Positions 9,399-18,492 of a stretch of 64,000 nucleotides of DNA are shown here, piece after piece. The first letter of the stretch is position 1; each line of letters opens with the position of its first letter. Under the pieces are notes generated by a model. It saw only the letters and a list, made by a program, of their open reading frames with translations, ran no database searches and was not told where the DNA came from. A program made the position numbers and the translations under genes. Source of the DNA: RGZA01 sp964568585 (GTDB taxonomy: Bacteria > Pseudomonadota > Alphaproteobacteria > UBA9219 > RGZA01); NCBI GenBank assembly GCA_964568585.1, contig CAZMQI010000008.1:16033-80032 (forward strand), in the 5' to 3' direction.

Positions 9399-10498
9399 GA
9401 GCGTATTCTAAGAGTTTCCCTTTTACCAAAAAGCAACGTAAAACCTATTCTACGATTGATATAACCTTCTTGGAACATAATTGTGTCTGTTTCGTGAAAA
9501 AGGCTTGAATCAAAAATGACCGCACGATTAGCGCGATAAGGAATGATTGTTGGTGTTGCATTATTCGCTGTTAAGAATTCAAATGCTGCCGTTTCATTCT
9601 GGTTATAGGTCTTGAAATCCCAATCCGCCGGTGCGGGTTTATCCCAAATAACCATTCCGCCGCTTTGTGGATTTAGATTAGCTTCATCCGGCGTAATCCA
9701 GAAATTGATATTAATGGTAGCAAAATCTGCATGTAATCCTATGCCTTTCATGCGGCTGTCATATTTAAATGACCAAAATTGAAGCAGCGACATATCCGAC
9801 AGGATTGAAGGAAGAGACGTTTTAAGTTCTTCAATAATTTGTGCAAGCAAGGGGGAGCCGAGGCCATGTTCGGGCAAAGCCCCAAGATAACCATTTTTAT
9901 ACACCCGTTGCCAGATGGTGGAGCCCAATGAAAAATTTCTTAAGCGGCGTAACGCATCAAAGGTTAGAAAATCGTCGACTACCAATATTTTTGGCGTCTT
10001 CTCGTTCCACTGCTTGATGATGGATGGCGCGGCAAGATTTGGGTTTACGGCATGCCCATCCATGCGTTCAGCTTCCTCAATGATGTAACCTTTTATACGG
10101 GTGTTCAAATAAACCAGTTGTTCTTGATCGTGCAAAATTTTATGCGGTGTGGCATTGTCGCTAGGTTGATATGTGCGTTCCGCATAACACCGTAAAGCTG
10201 CAAATCCTTCTTCACACGAACCCATTTCGCATAAGGTTGTACCAAGATTTTTATAAGGTATGGCAGGTTCAGGATTTGCAGATATGGCTTTTTTAAAGAG
10301 GTTTGCAGCTTCTTCAAGGTTTCTGTGCAACAAGAATATGCGGCCAAGTTCGTTTAATGCAATGACATTACTGGGGTCACGCTGCAAGACACGATTATAG
10401 GCGTTTTGTGCTTGCTCGATATTCCCATTTTGAAATTCAATGGACGCTTGCCCAAGCAACTGGTCGATATCCAATTTTTTGTTTTTAAAAAAGAACAT
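9395..10498 (-). CDS. TPR-repeat protein fused to a 2-oxoglutarate/Fe(II)-type dioxygenase domain
   Basis: A 367-residue protein in two parts. Residues 10-110 hold about three tetratricopeptide repeats (EQAQNAYNRVLQRDPSN, EEAANLFKKAISANP). Residues 170-360 look like a double-stranded beta-helix dioxygenase: H256-A-D258 (GLHADF), the distal H335 (SLFHETD) and an Arg after it (NRRIGFTLLFG, R349/R350) give the HxD...H...R order. The most likely role is hydroxylation of a protein bound by the TPR arm, but the substrate is unknown. No signal peptide, so cytoplasmic. It sits between ftsK and lolA and is translationally coupled to lolA. Metal ligands are intact. Confidence 0.8.
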   Translation of the reverse strand: MFFFKNKKLDIDQLLGQASIEFQNGNIEQAQNAYNRVLQRDPSNVIALNELGRIFLLHRNLEEAANLFKKAISANPEPAIPYKNLGTTLCEMGSCEEGFAALRCYAERTYQPSDNATPHKILHDQEQLVYLNTRIKGYIIEEAERMDGHAVNPNLAAPSIIKQWNEKTPKILVVDDFLTFDALRRLRNFSLGSTIWQRVYKNGYLGALPEHGLGSPLLAQIIEELKTSLPSILSDMSLLQFWSFKYDSRMKGIGLHADFATININFWITPDEANLNPQSGGMVIWDKPAPADWDFKTYNQNETAAFEFLTANNATPTIIPYRANRAVIFDSSLFHETDTIMFQEGYINRRIGFTLLFGKRETLRIRS

Positions 10499-10531
10499 AT
10501 CGGGCGTCGCAGATTATGTATGCGTCAATCA

Positions 10532-12934
10532 TCAGTCATCATGAATGCTGCGACCTAAAATCTCGCGCTTGCCCACATGGTTTGGTGCGCCCACAACGCC
10601 TTCCTTTTCCATTTGTTCCATCAACCGCGCCGCGCGGTTATAGCCGATTTGCAAGTGACGTTGAATAAAGCTGGTGCTTGCCTTGCGTTCGCGCAGCACG
10701 ATGTCTACTGCCTTGTCATACAGCTCGTCGCCGCTGGAGGTGTTGCCACCAACCATCGTGCTTTCGCCATCGCCGCTTTCGGTCTCTTGCGTAATTTCTT
10801 CAAGGTATTCGGGTTCTCCCCCTTGTTCCTTCAGGAATGTCACAACTTCTTCGACTTCCTTATCGCTTACGAACGGTCCATGTACGCGTGTGATGCGACC
10901 ACCGCCAGCCATGTACAGCATATCGCCTTGGCCTAGCAGTTGTTCCGCGCCTTGCTCGCCCAAAATAGTACGGCTATCGATTTTGCTGGTGACCTGGAAA
11001 CTCACGCGTGACGGGAAGTTTGCTTTAATCGTACCCGTAATCACGTCTACCGATGGACGCTGGGTTGCCATGATAAGATGGATACCTGCGGCACGCGCCA
11101 TCTGCGCCAAACGTTGAATGGTGGATTCAATATCCTTACCCGCGACAATCATCAAATCCGCCATTTCGTCCACGATGACGACGATGAATGGCAAATCCTT
11201 CAAATCCAATGGCTGGTCTTCGAAAATCGGCTTACCGGTATCAGGGTCGAAACCGGTCTGCACTTTACGCATTAGTGTTTCGCCGCGATCGCGTGCTTCT
11301 TTGACGCGCATATTGTAACCATCAATATTACGCACGCCCAGTTTCGACATGGCACGGTAACGTTCTTCCATCTCGCGTACTGTCCATTTCAATGCAACGA
11401 CAGCCTTCTTGGGTTCGGTCACAACGGGGGCAAGTAAGTGAGGAATACCTTCATATACCGATAATTCAAGCATCTTGGGGTCAACCATGATGAAGCGGCA
11501 TTCACGCGGGCTGTAACGGTACAGCAGCGATAAAATCATCGTGTTGATGGCAACCGATTTACCAGAACCCGTAGTACCTGCAACCAATAAGTGCGGCATG
11601 CGTGCAAGATCAGCAACCACAGGGCTGCCGCCAATATCCTTACCCATGGCGAGTGGCAGTTTGCATGAGCTTTCAGAATAGGCCTGCGACATGATAAGTT
11701 CACGTAAGTAAACCGTTTCACGTGTGCGGTTCGGCAATTCAATACCAATCACATTGCGGCCGGGCACAACGGCAACGCGAACTGATAACGCGCTCATGGA
11801 ACGGGCAATATCATCGGCAAGGCCAATCACGCGCGATGATTTAATACCGGGTGCTGGTTCCAGTTCATAAAGGGTAACGACAGGGCCGGGGCTAACTTCA
11901 GTAATTTTTCCTTGTACGCCGAAATCACCCAAAACGCCTTCGAGCATGCGCGCATTCTTTTGTAGATCCGCTTCGCTGAGCTCCTCGGCGACATTGCGGT
12001 CGCCATCCGGCATTTGCAGCAATTGCAGGGGCGGTAATGCTTCGCTGCCCTTTTCCCGCGTGAAATCCATGCGTGTTTGCACGGGTTTCTTTGGTTTCTT
12101 GGCAACCGCTTTAATCTTGGTTTTGTTGTTTGATTTGGCTGGCTTTTCTTCAACTACGTCGAGCAGGCTTTCATCTTCGTCATCATCATCAGCCTGTAAA
12201 TCCAGCTTAGGCGCTTCGCTGACATCCCTATGCGTAACGCGGGCATAGGCGGTTTGCATCGCCCACCACATGAACGCACCGATATGGAGGATGATGCGTT
12301 GAATAAAACGCAATACCACATGCCATTCATCCAGTGATAAACCGCAGCACAAATACAGTGACGCCAGCATCAATACGATTTGCAGAACCGCGATGGTCAG
12401 CATGATGAATTTGGGCAGCATGTAATGTTGTGAAATCGCCAGCGTGAACTGGCCGATAAATCCACCAATCGGAATGCTTAAGGGGGAGAAGTTGCTACCA
12501 AGCCCGATGACAAGGGATTGCAGCGCAACGGCAGAAAAGCTGAGCGTTAGAACGGCCGCAGCTACACGTAGCAAGAACGGGCTAAGCCCGCGAAGCGTTG
12601 CAATACGCCATGCCCAAGCAACCAGAATGATGACCAGAAGGTATGAGCCAAGCCCGAAGCTTTGCTGCAATAAATCGCCGGTAAAGCTGCCGGGGCGACC
12701 CAGCCAGTTATGGATGTTTTCAACGCCTGTATTGGCTGCCGTGTTTAGCGACGGGTCATTGCTGTTATAGGTGAGCAGCGAAATCCACAATGCAGCCGCG
12801 ACCGCGAATAGCAAGATGCCACCGATTTCGCAAATCCGGCGCACAAGGAATTCACGTAAAGAATCGGGCAACCATTGGCGGTTTGATTTGCTGCGCTCAT
12901 GTATAACGCGGTGGGATAAAATTCTGCTACTCAT
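10532..12934 (-). CDS. ftsK: DNA translocase FtsK
   Basis: Septum-anchored ATP-driven DNA pump that clears the chromosome terminus and activates XerCD at dif. The 800 residues hold four or five N-terminal membrane segments (residues 30-230), an acidic and Lys/Pro-rich linker (about 240-300), an alpha/beta RecA-like motor with Walker A GTTGSGKS and Walker B VIVDEMADLM, the MATQRPSVDVITG block, and a C-terminal winged-helix gamma domain (SFIQRHLQIGYNRAARLMEQME) that reads KOPS. The linker is short compared with E. coli. The ATG directly follows the stop of the upstream pseudophosphatase gene with no spacer, so it depends on that gene's transcript. Confidence 0.98.
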   Translation of the reverse strand: MSSRILSHRVIHERSKSNRQWLPDSLREFLVRRICEIGGILLFAVAAALWISLLTYNSNDPSLNTAANTGVENIHNWLGRPGSFTGDLLQQSFGLGSYLLVIILVAWAWRIATLRGLSPFLLRVAAAVLTLSFSAVALQSLVIGLGSNFSPLSIPIGGFIGQFTLAISQHYMLPKFIMLTIAVLQIVLMLASLYLCCGLSLDEWHVVLRFIQRIILHIGAFMWWAMQTAYARVTHRDVSEAPKLDLQADDDDEDESLLDVVEEKPAKSNNKTKIKAVAKKPKKPVQTRMDFTREKGSEALPPLQLLQMPDGDRNVAEELSEADLQKNARMLEGVLGDFGVQGKITEVSPGPVVTLYELEPAPGIKSSRVIGLADDIARSMSALSVRVAVVPGRNVIGIELPNRTRETVYLRELIMSQAYSESSCKLPLAMGKDIGGSPVVADLARMPHLLVAGTTGSGKSVAINTMILSLLYRYSPRECRFIMVDPKMLELSVYEGIPHLLAPVVTEPKKAVVALKWTVREMEERYRAMSKLGVRNIDGYNMRVKEARDRGETLMRKVQTGFDPDTGKPIFEDQPLDLKDLPFIVVIVDEMADLMIVAGKDIESTIQRLAQMARAAGIHLIMATQRPSVDVITGTIKANFPSRVSFQVTSKIDSRTILGEQGAEQLLGQGDMLYMAGGGRITRVHGPFVSDKEVEEVVTFLKEQGGEPEYLEEITQETESGDGESTMVGGNTSSGDELYDKAVDIVLRERKASTSFIQRHLQIGYNRAARLMEQMEKEGVVGAPNHVGKREILGRSIHDD

Positions 12935-13798
12935 TTAAAACTCTAACCATTCTAAAATATTGCCTTGGCTATCCAAGCATGCTGCGTAAAGCGCGCCGCC
13001 CAACTCACCCGTCGCACCTTTGCCATCATCAAGGGTCAGCACGAAACGGTTTTTCTCTGGCGCGGTTTGCGTCAATGCCTGGCCGCGCACAATGCGCGCA
13101 AAAGGCTGATAAGCGGTTAACGCATGAACGTCTTCTTCGGGCCAACATAATAAATCATGCTGCAGGTTCAGCGAATAGGCGGGGTGCAGTCCAGCGGGCA
13201 CAAACGCCATATCATTCTGCTTACGCTTATATTGCGTATAGGCCGCTGTTTTCAGGTCAGCGAAGAATTCGGCGTGGCCAGCATGGCAGCTAATCACCTG
13301 TTTGATGTGGTGTGTCCATTTATTCATATGGATGAGGCCTGCCTGTGCAATCTCCTCAATCGGCGTGAGGTCATAAGCACCAGTATACCATTCAAGACCA
13401 TGGCGTGTTGCTTCGCGTAGCCACTGGCCGGGGTTTTTCTGGAATGGCAGCCGCAATGCTTCATGCAGCAAATTCTCGCCGCGTCCATGAAGGAAGGTCA
13501 CGTCGCTCGCAAAGAAACCGGGAATAGCGATGACGCCATTGCGGAATGTAATCAGCTCGTCAATCAATGCGACGGCTTCGCCTGTCCAATGGGAATGGCC
13601 GCCAAGATAATTACCAAGATATACGATACGGTCACGGGCACGTAATTTGTGTGTGAGCACGTCATGTAATTGGCACAATGCGCCATAACGGCCATACACA
13701 CTGCCCACGACCCACACGCGTTGCGGCCTGCCCAAAGGGGCAAGATTTTCATCACCCTTCAAGCGGGGGATTGCATGAATTCCGGTATCGAGAGGCAT
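12935..13798 (-). CDS. Metallophosphatase-fold protein lacking all metal ligands (pseudophosphatase)
   Basis: A 287-residue protein that follows the bacterial PPP/calcineurin-like phosphoesterase sequence plan but with the catalytic residues replaced. The GDxHG motif reads GSVYG (residues 32-36), GDxxDRG reads GNYLGG (62-67), GNHE reads GFFA (94-97), and the later VHAG motif reads FVPAGLHP. Hydrophobic strands around these positions are kept (RVWVVGS, RIVYLGNY, GVIAIPG), so the fold is probably intact while Mn/Fe binding is lost. It ends one base before the ftsK ATG, implying co-expression with the DNA translocase. No known function; a binding or regulatory role is inference. Confidence 0.75.
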   Translation of the reverse strand: MPLDTGIHAIPRLKGDENLAPLGRPQRVWVVGSVYGRYGALCQLHDVLTHKLRARDRIVYLGNYLGGHSHWTGEAVALIDELITFRNGVIAIPGFFASDVTFLHGRGENLLHEALRLPFQKNPGQWLREATRHGLEWYTGAYDLTPIEEIAQAGLIHMNKWTHHIKQVISCHAGHAEFFADLKTAAYTQYKRKQNDMAFVPAGLHPAYSLNLQHDLLCWPEEDVHALTAYQPFARIVRGQALTQTAPEKNRFVLTLDDGKGATGELGGALYAACLDSQGNILEWLEF

Positions 13799-13892
13799 AA
13801 GCCAATAATGGTGCGAGTGGTTGATTCGGTGTGACGTTTAGACTAATGCGCGAATCAAGTCAGGCCAACGATTGGAGCCCAATTACACACAA

Positions 13893-13923
13893 TAAAAAGG
13901 GCGTATCCTTGTGGGATACGCCC
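13893..13923 (-). terminator. Intrinsic terminator of carD
   Basis: A perfect 10-bp stem (GGGCGTATCC at 13899-13908 with GGATACGCCC at 13914-13923) closes a five-base loop. On the minus strand it is followed by a run of five T. It lies about 30 bases past the carD stop codon. Confidence 0.85.
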
Positions 13924-13953
13924 GAAGTTTTACCACCTTAAACGGTTCGAAGC

Positions 13954-14700
13954 TTAGGCAGCTGCTTTTTCAGCAATCTTTTCTGCCTTAGCAGGCTTGT
14001 CTTTACCCAAAACAGTTTCCAGCTTTTCAGCGGCCTTGCCTTGGTCAATCTTTTCAATCGCTGCCAGTTCGCGTGCCAAACGGTCTAATGCCGATTGGTA
14101 AATCTGACGTTCGCTGTAGGATTGTTCTGGCTGTTCGTTGCCACGATGCAAATCACGTAACACTTCTGCAATCGCAACTGGGTCACCGGAATTGATCTTG
14201 GTTTCGTATTCTTGTGCACGGCGGCTCCACATCACGCGGCGGATACGCACGCGGCCTTGCAGTGTTGCCATAGCATCCTTCATACGATCCTTGGATGACA
14301 GACGACGCAGGCCTGAAACTTCAGCCTTAATCACAGGAACCTTCAAAATCATGCGGTCGTTTTCAAACGAGATTTTGTAAAGCTTCACGCTTTCTGGCTT
14401 CATGGTCTTGTTGAGTGCAGGCACGGTTGCTTCTTCAACGCCAACCACAAGGCCAACGCCGTGAACCGGGTACACAACAAAGTCACCCTTCTTGAATTCG
14501 GATAGCTTGCTTGCTGGTGCGGCAACTTTCATAGGAACGACCTTAGCTTCGACTGCCTTAGGGGCAGGAGCTTTGATAGCTACAGCGGCTTTAGGAGCAG
14601 CTTTAGCCTGGATCTTCGCGCCAATCTTCGCACCGATAGCGGTTTTAGAACCTTTAGATTGTACTGATTTAGAAACGGTTTTTGCTGCCTTCGTAGCCAT
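13954..14700 (-). CDS. carD: CarD/CdnL-family RNA polymerase-binding regulator
   Basis: Transcription factor that binds the RNA polymerase beta subunit and stabilises open complexes, especially at rRNA-type promoters. The CarD Tudor-like domain starts near residue 70 (FKKGDFVVYPVHGVGLVVG) and is followed by the helical DNA-contacting domain (DRMKDAMATLQGRVRIRRVMWSRR). About 65 N-terminal residues are a Lys/Ala-rich extension (AKIGAKIQAKAAPKAAVA) of low complexity, and the C-terminus is again Lys/Ala-rich. The extension makes the 248-residue protein longer than the usual 160-170. Single-gene unit with its own terminator. Confidence 0.92.
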   Translation of the reverse strand: MATKAAKTVSKSVQSKGSKTAIGAKIGAKIQAKAAPKAAVAIKAPAPKAVEAKVVPMKVAAPASKLSEFKKGDFVVYPVHGVGLVVGVEEATVPALNKTMKPESVKLYKISFENDRMILKVPVIKAEVSGLRRLSSKDRMKDAMATLQGRVRIRRVMWSRRAQEYETKINSGDPVAIAEVLRDLHRGNEQPEQSYSERQIYQSALDRLARELAAIEKIDQGKAAEKLETVLGKDKPAKAEKIAEKAAA

Positions 14701-15105
14701 GTGGACTCCCTCTAAGAAACAGAACCAAAAGTTAATTATGTGAAAAATAACACCACAGAAATTAACACCAACGCTTTAGTCATAGCCTGACTTTGTGCTC
14801 AAATTTTGTGCGTTCAGTGGGAAAGGTATAAGAAAAGCGCTACAGATTTCTATCTATCTGTTATCAAACGCTTTTATTTTTCGGAAAAGACGAGAGGCTG
14901 CATGAGCCTCCAAACTTTTATCCCAAACCTTAATAAAGCCCCTTAACCCCAAACGCGCCAATTACTCAATCACAACGCGAATATACCACTGAAAGTATTG
15001 ATTTCAAAACCTTTCATGCAGGTTTTTAGTTTCGTTAGTACTTTTTTTACCCGGGCAGTGGCAGGTGCAACACTTCGAGCAAGCTGGGTGAGGTTTTAAC
15101 CCGAC
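14701..15105. other. Non-coding region between carD and kamA-like gene
   Basis: 405 bases without a credible gene. It should hold the carD promoter and the 3' end of the radical SAM transcript. Two hairpins are visible. One is an interrupted stem, 14833-14875 (AAAAGCG/CGCTTTT outside, ACAGAT/ATCTGT inside), followed by T-rich sequence. The other is a six-bp stem with a five-base loop at 14894-14910 (GAGGCT/AGCCTC). Either could end the kamA-like transcript; neither is a textbook terminator on the minus strand. Confidence 0.5.
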
Positions 15106-16647
15106 CTACGCAACAGCCTTAGCCAGACGTACCACGTTATCATCCTTGCTCTCAGCGGCCATGATGCCAGCAACCATGCGGATAAGACCAGCATACTTCT
15201 GGTCAGCAGGGCGGCGGAAATCATAGAGGATGCGATCTTCGTATCCGGAGATCCAAAGTGCTTCTGGGTTACGACGTGCAATCACCAAATCGGCGATGGT
15301 TTCTGCTTCATATGGGGAACGGTGGGACTTCATGATGATGAGACCATCACCAAAAATACCTTCCAATGTCGCGCGAACATCTGGCGTAAACATTTCTGCA
15401 ACCGCGTCTGGTAATTTCAATCCATCAATCACGCTCACGACTTCCATCTTGCCCCATTCGGTGGACATGGAGAAACGTGACTTCGATGTATCGGATAGAC
15501 CCTTCATCGCATTGGTGTGGATACGCCATGCTTCTTCAACCGGAAGCGAGAACGCTTTGTGGCCTTCGATGTCGCGGCCTTGGAATACATATTTGAACTT
15601 GATGCCCATGCGGCGCAATTCTTCATGCAGAAGATGCAGCGTTTCAGCATTGTCATTCACATGGCTGATAATTGGCGTTTGGTTTTCAATCGTCAGGAAG
15701 TTTAAAGCCGTCAAACGCTTGATGCTTTCAAGGCTGGTCTTCATCCACTTGTAGCCGATACCGCTTTCATTCGGAATGTAATCGCCGTTTGCATCACGTT
15801 CCAGGAATTCATCAGGATGCGTGAAATGTGCAACGATATTGATATGCATATCTGGGTAGCGTTGGTTGATGATTTTGAAGGTATCAACGAATGCTTGATC
15901 CGCACGTTCTGGGCGGAATGCCAGTTCTTTTGAACCCATACGCATAATGTGGATTTTCGCTTGGCCAGCAGCTTCCATGAAGCGGTAGAGCGAGAAATTA
16001 GGCAGCACGAGTGGGTCGCCGCCGGAAAGCAGAACTTCGCGGATTGGATAACGCTTCGCGCCAGTTTCCGGATCAACGCCGCCATTTTCTTCCAGCGTGT
16101 CATTGTAGTTCACAATGTAATCGCGCAATTCTTCTGGGCGGATGCTGGTCTTGCCTGTGTCTTTATTGAACAAATCCAAACGGTAGCAATAGCGGCAATG
16201 TGCGGAGCAAGTAGGGGATGCATAACCAAGCACGATTTCATCGTATTTGTGCAATAGCTTGCCGTGATACCCGCTATTATCACCAGGGGTATAACGCATC
16301 TGGTTCGATGGGTCTTTTGCGCCAGCAATATCAGCAGTTTCTTCAAGACGTGGCAAAATCAATGCGCCAATGGCTTTGGAAGGCGGCATCAGTGGAACTA
16401 GGACGTCACCATCCACGGTCTTTAATTCTTCACCCATCGCCAAAGCTTGGTAATGCGGGTTGATACCGAACATCATGCGTTTATCAACGCCGGCATCTTT
16501 CATCTTTTGGAATTTTTCTTCGCCGTAGATTGCAAGCATCAACTTGGAAACACGCGCATGTTCAAAACGACCACGTAGTGGGGCAACATGCTTTAAGCTA
16601 GATTTTGGAACGGTGACATCGACCTTCATTTTTGGGGCGGTGGCCAT
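15106..16647 (-). CDS. KamA-family radical SAM aminomutase, divergent
   Basis: Radical SAM and PLP enzyme related to L-lysine 2,3-aminomutase. The [4Fe-4S] motif CSAHCRYC (C147, C151, C154) sits in GYASPTCSAHCRYCYR, and the LLSGGDPL block is at about 206-213. K400 in TEWGKMEV occupies the position of the PLP lysine. The protein is 513 residues, longer than the classical clostridial enzyme (about 416). The stretch that in true lysine aminomutases reads like GYCVPTFVVDAPGGGGK is replaced by RFSMSTEWGK, so the substrate-contacting residues I associate with lysine are not recognisable. Substrate is therefore open. A PLP aminotransferase gene is divergently oriented 408 bp away. Confidence 0.8.
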   Translation of the reverse strand: MATAPKMKVDVTVPKSSLKHVAPLRGRFEHARVSKLMLAIYGEEKFQKMKDAGVDKRMMFGINPHYQALAMGEELKTVDGDVLVPLMPPSKAIGALILPRLEETADIAGAKDPSNQMRYTPGDNSGYHGKLLHKYDEIVLGYASPTCSAHCRYCYRLDLFNKDTGKTSIRPEELRDYIVNYNDTLEENGGVDPETGAKRYPIREVLLSGGDPLVLPNFSLYRFMEAAGQAKIHIMRMGSKELAFRPERADQAFVDTFKIINQRYPDMHINIVAHFTHPDEFLERDANGDYIPNESGIGYKWMKTSLESIKRLTALNFLTIENQTPIISHVNDNAETLHLLHEELRRMGIKFKYVFQGRDIEGHKAFSLPVEEAWRIHTNAMKGLSDTSKSRFSMSTEWGKMEVVSVIDGLKLPDAVAEMFTPDVRATLEGIFGDGLIIMKSHRSPYEAETIADLVIARRNPEALWISGYEDRILYDFRRPADQKYAGLIRMVAGIMAAESKDDNVVRLAKAVA

Positions 16648-17055
16648 TTATTCAAATCCTCTTATAAATTCAGTTGGCGATTCAGTGAGCTAGAAACCGG
16701 TGTGCTCAAAAAGTGCGTGATTGTTAACTGATTTGGGTATGATTTGTCACTTTGTAGGTTCGCAACTGCGAAGAGAGCGTTTCTATTGCAATTAATTGAA
16801 ATAACCCTGTTTTTTCAAAGACTAGATGCATTCTTTGTTCGCAAGCTTGGTGGGCAGTGCGGGATAAAATTACTTTCGCGAAAATAAAAATCAGTGCCAT
16901 AACATACCGCGACATGCACATGAGCCCGAAACAATAATCTGGCGTGCATGGTGTAATAAACGTGCAGCAGAACTATTCGCCGAATAATCCGTTGAAAGAT
17001 GCTGTGCTGAAATATAAAAGTGTATTTGAAAAAACCTTGAAAGGACTTTGCCCTC
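16648..17055. other. Divergent intergenic region, kamA-like / aminotransferase
   Basis: 408 bases without a credible gene; the open frames here are antisense fragments lacking codon bias. It must hold both divergent promoters. A candidate for the aminotransferase is described separately at 16992-17018. Confidence 0.5.
16992..17018 (+). promoter_or_regulatory. Candidate sigma-70 promoter for the aminotransferase gene
   Basis: TTGAAA (16992-16997) and TATAAA (17013-17018) are separated by 15 bases, slightly short of the usual 16-18. The predicted start lies about 30 bases before the ATG. Consensus match only. Confidence 0.3.
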
Positions 17056-18369
17056 ATGAAATTCACTAACATCCGTGCTGTCGCGCCTTCATCCACATTG
17101 CTCACCAATGAACAATCAAAGCGCCGTGAAGCAGAAGGTAAGAACGTATTTAAGTTTGGTTTTGGCCAATCGCCATTTTTACCATTGAAGCGTGCACGTG
17201 ATGAGTTGGCAAAATCTGCTGCAGCAACAGATTATACTCCGGTGGTTGGGTTGCAAGCCTTACGCGAACAAGCTTCGAAATTTCATAATGAACTCTGCGG
17301 TTTGAAATCAACAGCAAACGACATTCTCGTTGCATCAGGTTCCAAATCCATTCTGTTCACCATTATGGCTGCATTTGATAAGGCCGATGTGCTTATCCCA
17401 GCACCAGCATGGGTATCTTATGAACCACAAGCGCATTTGCTGAAGCACCCTGTTGTGCGTGTACCAACCACATTCGCTGGTCGTTGGCGCGTTACTCCGC
17501 AGGCATTGGAACAATGCTTGAAGACACGTCCAACCCCATCTGCACCTGCATTGTTGGTATTGAACTATCCTGGTAACCCAGAAGGTTTGACCTACACCGC
17601 CGCTGAACTTAAAGCGATTGGTGACGTATGCCGCAAGTACAGTGTATTGGTGATTGCCGATGAAATTTACGCATTGCTTAACCACAAGGCGGAATACAAT
17701 TCACTCGCGCACACCTATCCAGAAGGCACCATCATCACCACCGGTCTTTCTAAATGGGCAGGTGCAGGCGGCTGGCGTTTGGGCCTTGCCATTCTGCCAT
17801 CCGACATTGATCCGGAATTTAAAAAATCATATTGCGGTATCGCGTCGGAAACGTATTCCTGTGCGCCAGACCCAATCCAACGCGCGGCAGTGGTTGCGTA
17901 TCAAAACGATGCTGAAACCGCACAATATCTGCAACAGCAACGCGAAATTCTTGCCAATATCGGCAATCGTTTCCAAAAAACATTGTCAGCAGCTGGCATT
18001 GATGTTCACGCACCTGAAGGCGGCTTCTACCTATACGTAGATTTCTCCCCGATGCAGGAACAGCTTCGTGCCCAAGGTCTACAAACATCCGAACAAATGT
18101 GCGCCAAGCTCATTCAGGATACCGGCGTTGCATTGCTGCATTCAGCTGGCTTTGGTCTTGCTCCTGAACATTTCTCGGCACGTCTTGCTTATGTTGATTT
18201 CGGCGGCACCAAGACCGAAGAAAATGCAGAAGCGATGCTTGCGGATATGCGTAACGGTGCAACGGCAGATGCAGTTGTACAAAAATATGCCCAGCACGCA
18301 TTGGAAGGCGCACAGCGTCTTGCGGATTGGGCTGCATCCGTTGCCAAGAGCCAAAAGAAAGCGGCGTAA
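17056..18369 (+). CDS. PLP-dependent class I/II aminotransferase
   Basis: Fold-type I aminotransferase of 437 residues. Visible family marks are FGFGQSPF near the N-terminus, YTPVVGLQALREQ, VASGSKSILF, LNYPGNPEG (the NPxG cofactor-site Asn), IADEIYALL (Asp that contacts the pyridine nitrogen) and TGLSKWAGAGGWRLG with the Schiff-base Lys. The C-terminal 40 residues form an extra helical tail. Closest in style to aspartate/aromatic aminotransferases, but the substrate cannot be read from sequence. An AAGGA lies about ten bases before the ATG. It may act with the divergently transcribed aminomutase; that link is inference. Confidence 0.9.
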   Translation: MKFTNIRAVAPSSTLLTNEQSKRREAEGKNVFKFGFGQSPFLPLKRARDELAKSAAATDYTPVVGLQALREQASKFHNELCGLKSTANDILVASGSKSILFTIMAAFDKADVLIPAPAWVSYEPQAHLLKHPVVRVPTTFAGRWRVTPQALEQCLKTRPTPSAPALLVLNYPGNPEGLTYTAAELKAIGDVCRKYSVLVIADEIYALLNHKAEYNSLAHTYPEGTIITTGLSKWAGAGGWRLGLAILPSDIDPEFKKSYCGIASETYSCAPDPIQRAAVVAYQNDAETAQYLQQQREILANIGNRFQKTLSAAGIDVHAPEGGFYLYVDFSPMQEQLRAQGLQTSEQMCAKLIQDTGVALLHSAGFGLAPEHFSARLAYVDFGGTKTEENAEAMLADMRNGATADAVVQKYAQHALEGAQRLADWAASVAKSQKKAA

Positions 18370-18380
18370 TATTCAAGCGC

Positions 18381-18415
18381 GCCCACATTAGTGGGCGGGG
18401 CGGCGGTCGCCGCCC
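18381..18415 (+). terminator. Two tandem hairpins downstream of the aminotransferase
   Basis: First stem GCCCAC/GTGGGC with an ATTA loop (18381-18396). Immediately after it lies an eight-bp G+C stem, GGGCGGCG/CGCCGCCC, with a two-base loop (18398-18415). No long T tract follows, so this may be an RNA-stabilising structure rather than the terminator itself. Confidence 0.55.
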
Positions 18416-18440
18416 TTGAAGCTTTCTTTGCTAACCAATA

Positions 18441-18471
18441 AAAAAGGGGCGGAAAATTTCCGCCCCTTTTT
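18441..18471. terminator. Bidirectional terminator between the aminotransferase and ferredoxin genes
   Basis: A perfect inverted repeat with 15-base arms centred at 18456. The stem core GGGGCGGAAA/TTTCCGCCCC is flanked by five A on one side and five T on the other, which makes it an intrinsic terminator on both strands. It serves the converging aminotransferase and ferredoxin genes. Confidence 0.92.
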
Positions 18472-18492
18472 CATTGAACTTTTTGAACTAGA

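Noticed and set aside
11714..11729. parS-like CGTTTCACGTGTGCGG inside ftsK
   Set aside because: Only the left half and centre match; the right half differs, and the string is explained by coding sequence.
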